The notes under the pieces are model-generated. The model did no database searches. It was not told where the DNA came from and saw nothing but the letters and a program-made list of their open reading frames with translations. From positions 131,819,741-131,883,740 of the forward strand of contig CM041465.1 in assembly GCA_023213395.1 (NCBI GenBank): a DNA stretch of 64,000 nucleotides, given 5' to 3'. The position numbers were made by a program, and so were the translations under genes. Shown in pieces: positions 59,120 to 64,000 of this stretch (its first letter is position 1; each line of letters begins with the position of its first letter). Source of the stretch: Cycas panzhihuaensis. Taxonomy: Eukaryota; Cycadophyta.

Positions 59120-59806
59120 CCTAATTAGGCATTACTTTGAAATGAGGGTAAAGCACACACACTTTGTAAATGAGCATAAACTATAGTTTTCTTCTTCCTA
59201 AGCCTAGTGCCTAGGGGTACTATACCTTATGCCCTTTCATAAGGCATGGGTTACTTTAAACTTTAAAAGGAAAGTTAGGAGCCATATTGAACCAAGTGCG
59301 ACAAACTCAGGAATAAAAGAAAGTGTATAAAAGGATAGAACCATAAGAGAATCATGGACCAAGTAGGGCCTTAATAGGGATCAAGTCCCTTAAAGCTTCA
59401 TGCACCTAGAAACAACTAAAGGAGAATCTATCACACATAGGAGATTAGGCTTGCTACATAGATCCCTCAATCTATTTAGTAAATAATGAATTTTGTCTCT
59501 AGAATCATCATATAAACATTAGTCAGCTAGGGTCCCCTAATATTGATAGGGATTTATATGACTCTTCTTATATGTGTCTACTAAATTATACTTAACCTCT
59601 TGTTTTAGGGAAAGCCAATGTAATTTAGATTTTTATATCTAAGTTTAGTGTTATTTGATTTATTCTATGGCCTTATCTCTTAAATAAATCAACTAACCCT
59701 AAACTTGTAGCAACGGAACATTTAACCCCTCCTAGTTCCTCCCTCCTAATCTTAAGAATGTCATCTACATCTCTATGCTAATATTGTCTTTCCCTTTAAG
59801 GTTTCT
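59120..59806. other. Unassigned stretch after gypsy copy 2
   Basis: No domain was recognised. It may include the gypsy 3' untranslated region or LTR, but no partner repeat was identified in the leader region. Repeated short words such as CCTAGTGCCTAGGGG are present. Confidence 0.4.
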
Positions 59807-60453
<647 letters not shown>

Positions 60454-60455
60454 GT

Positions 60456-61350
60456 AACTCTGAGTCACCTCCTTTTAAGGAGGGGCAAGGAGCCGAGTTG
60501 GCAAGGCTGAGGCTTAGTTAGGTGCTTATGAAATAAGGCTGCTCAGGTTCGAGGCACCTGCATTGCATTTGCACTTATACGAACCTCAAAGGTTGCTGAG
60601 CAACTCTGAGTCACCTCCTTTTAAGGAAGGGCAAGGAGCTGAGTTGGCGAGGCTGAGGCTTAGTTAGGCGCTTATGAAGCAAGGCTACTTGGATTCAAGG
60701 CACCTACATTGCATTTGCACTTATACGAACCTTAGAGGTTGCTAAGCAACTCTAAGTCACCTCCTTAGAAGGAGGGGCAAGGAGCCGAGTTAGTGAGGCC
60801 GAGGCTTAGTTAGGCGCTTATGAAGTAAGGTTGCTCGGGTTCGAGGCACCTGCATTGCATTTGCACTTATACGAACCTTAGAGGTTGCTAAGTAACTCTG
60901 AGTCACCTCCTTTTAAGGAGGGGCAAGAAGCCAAGTTGGCAAGGCTGAGGCTTAGTTAGATGCTTATGAAGCAAGGCTGCTCGGGTTCGAGGCACCTGCA
61001 TTGTATTTGTACTTATACGAACCTCAGAGGTTGCTAAGGAACTCTGAGTCACCTCCTTTTAAGGAGGGGCAAGGAGCCAAGTTGGTGAGGCTGAGGCTTA
61101 GTTAGGTGCTTATGAAGCAAGGCTGCTCGAGTTCGAGGCACCTACATTGCATTTGCACTTATATGAACCTCAGAGGTTATTAAGCAACTCTAAGTCACCT
61201 CTTTTTAAGGAGGGGCAAGGAGCTGAGTTGGTGAGGCTAAGGCTTAGTTAGGCGCTTATGAAGCAAGGCTACTCAGGTTCGAGGCACCTGCATTGTATTT
61301 GCACTTATACAAACCTCAGAGGTTGCTAAGCAACTCTGAGTCACCTCCTT
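60456..61350 (+). repeat. Six tandem copies of a 146-bp unit plus a partial seventh
   Basis: AACTC at the unit start recurs at 60456, 60602, 60748, 60894, 61040, 61186 and 61332, always 146 bp apart. The last unit breaks off after 19 bp. Each unit holds a CCTCCTTTTAAGGAGG hairpin, a segment GAGCCGAGTTGGC resembling a tRNA A box, some 50 bp further GGTTCGAGGC resembling a B box, and a second small hairpin (AACCTCAGAGGTT). The array begins where the AT microsatellite ends and stops where the LINE leader starts, so it may be the LINE's 5' monomer array. Confidence 0.95.
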
Positions 61351-61970
61351 CAATTGAAGGTTTATACATTGAATCGATGTGGCGGCAAATGGAACAAAGA
61401 CGAATCAGGATCGAATGTGATCGGGCTAGGGTTAGCAGGGGCAGGCGTCGAAGGAGGGGGGGCTCCCCCTAGAAGGAAGCTGCGATGGCGTAAGGCCACA
61501 GAAAGACCTAGTATTCATCAAGGAAGGGAAGGCAGGTAGGTGTGCTTGAACTCTGGGGCTAACAGAGTAAGACTTGCAGTGAGGAGAAGCGACGGTGAAG
61601 GATGGGAAGCCCTGGCAAGGGAGGGCGATGGGAATAAGGATAAAGACAAAGGTAGAACAGCGATAGGCCAGACAAATGGTCAGGCGATAGAGAAAAGAGG
61701 TAGGGAAAGAAAGATGCACCATAAATACACAGTGTCTCCACAGATAGTTTATTCTGAGGGTGTCAGAGAGTACTCAGTCTCTTCCTCCGAAGGGATTGTA
61801 GCCACAGGTGTGTCAGCCAAAGAAGGTACCTGTCTGTCCTAGGTTAGTACTCCAGAATATTCAAGGAGGAAGAAAGCCAAGGCAGGAAAAGGGAAAGTCT
61901 ATGCAAAGATCTACAGCTGCAATTTAGTGGTGAGTATATGTAGTTATTACAAGATTTTTCTATTTTCTAA
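61351..61970 (+). other. LINE 5' leader
   Basis: Purine-rich and GC-richer than the rest of the window, with several short overlapping open frames on both strands and no recognised domain. It lies between the tandem array and ORF1, so it is taken as 5' untranslated region. Plant LINE leaders often carry the internal promoter. Confidence 0.5.
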
Positions 61971-63545
61971 ATGATGAGAGTCTCACCAAACCAGTCTCAG
62001 TCCTCACCCCTGGGGAGGACTTACCTTGATGTTTTGAGAAATGGGAACCATGAAGAACATGAAATTTATCCTGTCAAGATTAGAAACAGATTTAAAATCT
62101 CTATCCTGAAAGAAGTAACTAAAAAGACTATCCAATATTGGGAAAATAGCCTGGTGGGTAGGTTTTCAGGTCCCAGACCAGGGTTGAACATCATCAGAGA
62201 GTGGATCAGAAATAAATGGAAAACTAGAAACCTGATTCAGGTTATGGCAATGTCGAAGGGATGCATCCTCTTTAGGTTTGCTAACCAGGAGGATTTGATC
62301 CCTATCCTTCTTAAACCCCCATGGATGTTTGGGAGGAAGGCCATATCCCTAGAGAAGTGGCACCCAGATTTCGACCCTAGAATTCCTGTGGTAAAACAAC
62401 CCCCAGTATAGGTGCAGATGCCAGGGCTCCCCCTGCACTTTTGGAACCCGGAGATAGTTAAAGGGGCGGCCAGGATAATAGGGCCTTTACTAACTATGGA
62501 CTCAGCCACAAAACATAGATCCCACTTGATGAACGCTAGATTCTGTGTCTTGGCTAGGTTGGATAGTGAGCTCCCAGATGAGGTCAAGATTAAGTCAGAC
62601 GGTAGATCTATCATTCAAAGTTTATACTTTGAAGTGGAGGGTTTCAGATGTGCAAAGTGTAAGGGAAGGGGGCATCTACCTTTTCAATGCCCAGGGGTTC
62701 CAGTAAGGATGGACAATTAGGAAGAATGTAAAGAGAAAGAGGATGGAGTAGCAGAAGTAAGCAGGGGCGAGGCCTCGGCAGCAGGCACCAAAAGGTTAGG
62801 TAAGGCAGTGGACATAAATGAGTTAGGAAAAGGAACTGAGGTATCCAGAGGTGCAGAGCTTATTATTATTGACGATAAGCCCCACGCATTAGGCCAGGAA
62901 GTCATCTTGGAATCAGGCTTCGTATCGGTAAGTCCCATAGAGAAAACAAAGGTTGGAGAGAAACTAGCTGATAAGGTAGTTCAGGAAGGCAGTAACAAGG
63001 AAACAGTGGTAATAGAGGCTAGAAGGGGAGAAACCAAAAGTGTAGAGGATGGTAGGAACATGGGACTAGCTCCGAGCTTGGAACAAGGATTGAGGCCAAA
63101 GGGCTCTAAAGATCAGATAAAGGATGCTGGTCAGACATATGGGGGTGGGGATTTTTCCCCAACAGCTGTAGAGCCAGCTTTGGCTTGGCTTGTGAAGAAT
63201 ATTAACTGGGATTTAGAGGATTACTTCTCAGAGACAGAAGAGAGGGGACCTCAGGAGACGCCCCAAGCGGAGGGGCAGGTAGGTAATGTAACTAAGGGAG
63301 CTACTGGAACTGGGGTTAAAGTTATGGATCCAGAAAAGGGAGGAGGCGGGACACGAAAATGGGTCTCAAAAATGCCAGATTCGAGGAAGGTTCTAGACTA
63401 TGGGATAGAAAAGAAGGTGGGAAGACCACCTAAAAAGGCAACCAGAGAAAAGAAAACTCAGGCTCAGATCGACATGGGATACCAGAGTACGTTAAAGGAG
63501 GGGGGAGCGTTGGAGGGCCCTATCCTCAAAAGCAAGAAAGGATGA
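61971..63545 (+). pseudogene. LINE ORF1 (DUF4283 plus CCHC knuckle)
   Basis: One frame of 524 codons, with in-frame TAG at 62409 and 62718. Residues about 30-150 (NRFKISILKEVTKKT...GCILFRFANQEDLIPILLKPPWMF) match the DUF4283 domain that opens plant LINE ORF1 proteins. After the first stop VQMPGLPLHFWNPEIV continues it (the stop replaces the Trp of P-x-W-V). A zinc knuckle CAKCKGRGHLPFQC sits at about residue 228. The C-terminal 270 residues are acidic, repetitive and low in complexity, with an AT-hook-like GRPPKK near 63420. ORF1 proteins bind LINE RNA. The Met at 61971 is the first in frame, and a second Met follows directly. Confidence 0.85.
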
Positions 63546-63567
63546 TGGGAGGGCTTCCAGGATATCC

Positions 63568-64000
63568 ATAAAGGTTTTATCCTAGAATATAAGGGGCCTT
63601 AATGCCCCTTCAAAGTACAGACCAGTAAAGGAATTAAGGATTAGGACAGGCATGGATCTAGTCCTCTTGTAGGAGACTAAAATGGACCAGGCTAAGGAAA
63701 GAGAGGTGTTCAACAAGATCTGGAGAAGGGGAGATGGGAGGATGGTTGTAGGATCAGCAGACTCTGGGGGGTTGGCCTCCCTATGGAACCCAAATAGGTG
63801 GAAAGGTTATGTAGTGGGCATGAGTGAACACTACATAACCTTATGGTTGGCATACGCGCTAACTAATAAGGAGTACTAGATCACAAATGTTTATGCTCCC
63901 ATTTCTGTTGAGGGAAGGAAGAGATTATGGGAAAGACTGGTGGAGGCTCACAAAGATTGGGATGGTCCCTGGCTGGTGGGAGGGGACTTCAATACGCCCC
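63568..64000 (+). pseudogene. LINE ORF2, endonuclease domain (partial, continues beyond window)
   Basis: From the decayed start (ATA AAG) the frame reads VLS-stop-NIRGLNAPSKYRPVK, then TGMDLVLL-stop-ETKM, then IWRRGDGRMVVGSADSGGLASLW, and after another TAG at 63877 NVYAP and WLVGGDFNTP at the window end. These are the opening blocks of an AP-endonuclease-type (exonuclease-endonuclease-phosphatase) domain: S-W-N-x-R-G, Q-E-T-K, V-Y-A-P and G-D-F-N. The stops replace Trp (TGG to TAG) and Gln (CAG to TAG). The enzyme would nick target DNA for reverse transcription. RT and RNase H lie outside the window. Confidence 0.85.

Larger units (their letters stand above)
43100..59120 (+). mobile_element. 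Ty3/gypsy element, copy 2 (pol split by a nested LTR element)
   Basis: The order matches copy 1: gag about 43350-45620, protease 46200-46410, linker 46440-47150, RT 47160-47900, RNase H 48100-48450, spacer to 48836, then the family A insertion (48837-58084) and integrase 58090-58980. The insertion site is the same codon region as in copy 1, with TCACA before and TTATA after (CTACA and CTATA in copy 1). Integrase is longer than in copy 1 because no copia interrupts it. All domains contain stops. The right end of the element is not defined; about 59120 is where integrase-like sequence fades. Confidence 0.75.
61351..64000 (+). mobile_element. L1-type LINE, leader, ORF1 and start of ORF2 (runs off window)
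   Basis: After a 620-bp GC-richer leader comes ORF1 (61971-63545) and, 22 bp later, ORF2 beginning with an endonuclease. Layout and motifs are those of plant L1-type LINEs. ORF1 is a single frame broken only by two TAG codons. ORF2 has lost its start Met (ATA at 63568-63570) and has TAG at Trp/Gln positions. Since the 5' region is present this copy may be full-length at its 5' end, perhaps with the 146-bp repeats as its promoter. It is the least decayed element in the window. Confidence 0.85.

Noticed and set aside
60456-61350. 146-bp array considered as CRISPR-like or centromeric satellite
   Set aside because: Units are adjacent without spacers, and only six copies occur. Unit length alone does not support a centromere.
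61354-61842. Several overlapping short frames before LINE ORF1
   Set aside because: They occur on both strands in a GC-richer leader, share no family motif and are best read as untranslated region.

Overview
The window looks like nuclear DNA from a land plant, dominated by old transposable elements. I find no intact host gene. Ty1/copia and Ty3/gypsy LTR retrotransposons with initiator-Met primer sites, a plant L1-type LINE, and a captured fragment of the RBP45/47 RNA-binding family all point to a plant. Large, AT-rich, heavily decayed nested elements would suit a gymnosperm such as a conifer, but that is only an inference.

Layout. 1-3600: minus-strand Ty3/gypsy gag-protease remains. 3600-7060: no gene recognised. 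7060-8232: plus-strand LINE 3' end. 8233-11900: second minus-strand gypsy remnant (gag to pre-RT linker). 12340-14393: 5' half of a plus-strand copia element. 14393-31504: 'unit 1', made of a minus-strand gypsy RT scrap, a TATA-bearing leader and a plus-strand gypsy element (gag, PR, RT, RNase H) whose pol is split by an LTR element (family 'A'). The 3' LTR of A is itself split by a 5.35 kb copia-like element (25179-30527). 31505-33525: 3' half of the copia seen at 12.3 kb. 34859-40198: complete minus-strand copia element with LTRs. 40445-59120: 'unit 2', homologous to unit 1 and with family A at the same pol site; here A is split by a minus-strand gypsy fragment carrying a second, deleted minus-strand copia (52276-56558). 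59807-60453: hairpin plus about 570 bp of AT microsatellite. 60456-61350: six 146-bp tandem repeats. 61351-64000: LINE leader, ORF1 and start of ORF2 (runs off the window).

Most interesting: the element at 25179-30527 has LTRs, a primer site, a polypurine tract and a gag remnant but no pol. It carries antisense fragments of at least two and probably three unrelated host genes: an RBP45/47-like RNA-binding protein, histone H2A and a probable TPX2/WVD2-like protein. Also notable are the 146-bp array with tRNA-like promoter boxes before a LINE, an LTR family with a primer-site copy inside its LTR, and the same nested insertion in two gypsy copies 26 kb apart.

Nothing here looks able to move by itself. 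Reading frames are broken mainly by TAG/TAA at expected Trp/Gln codons, and catalytic Asp/Glu are often Asn/Lys, the pattern expected from deamination of methylated cytosine. Domain edges without an LTR or target-site boundary are approximate. All family assignments come from reading motifs, not from searches.
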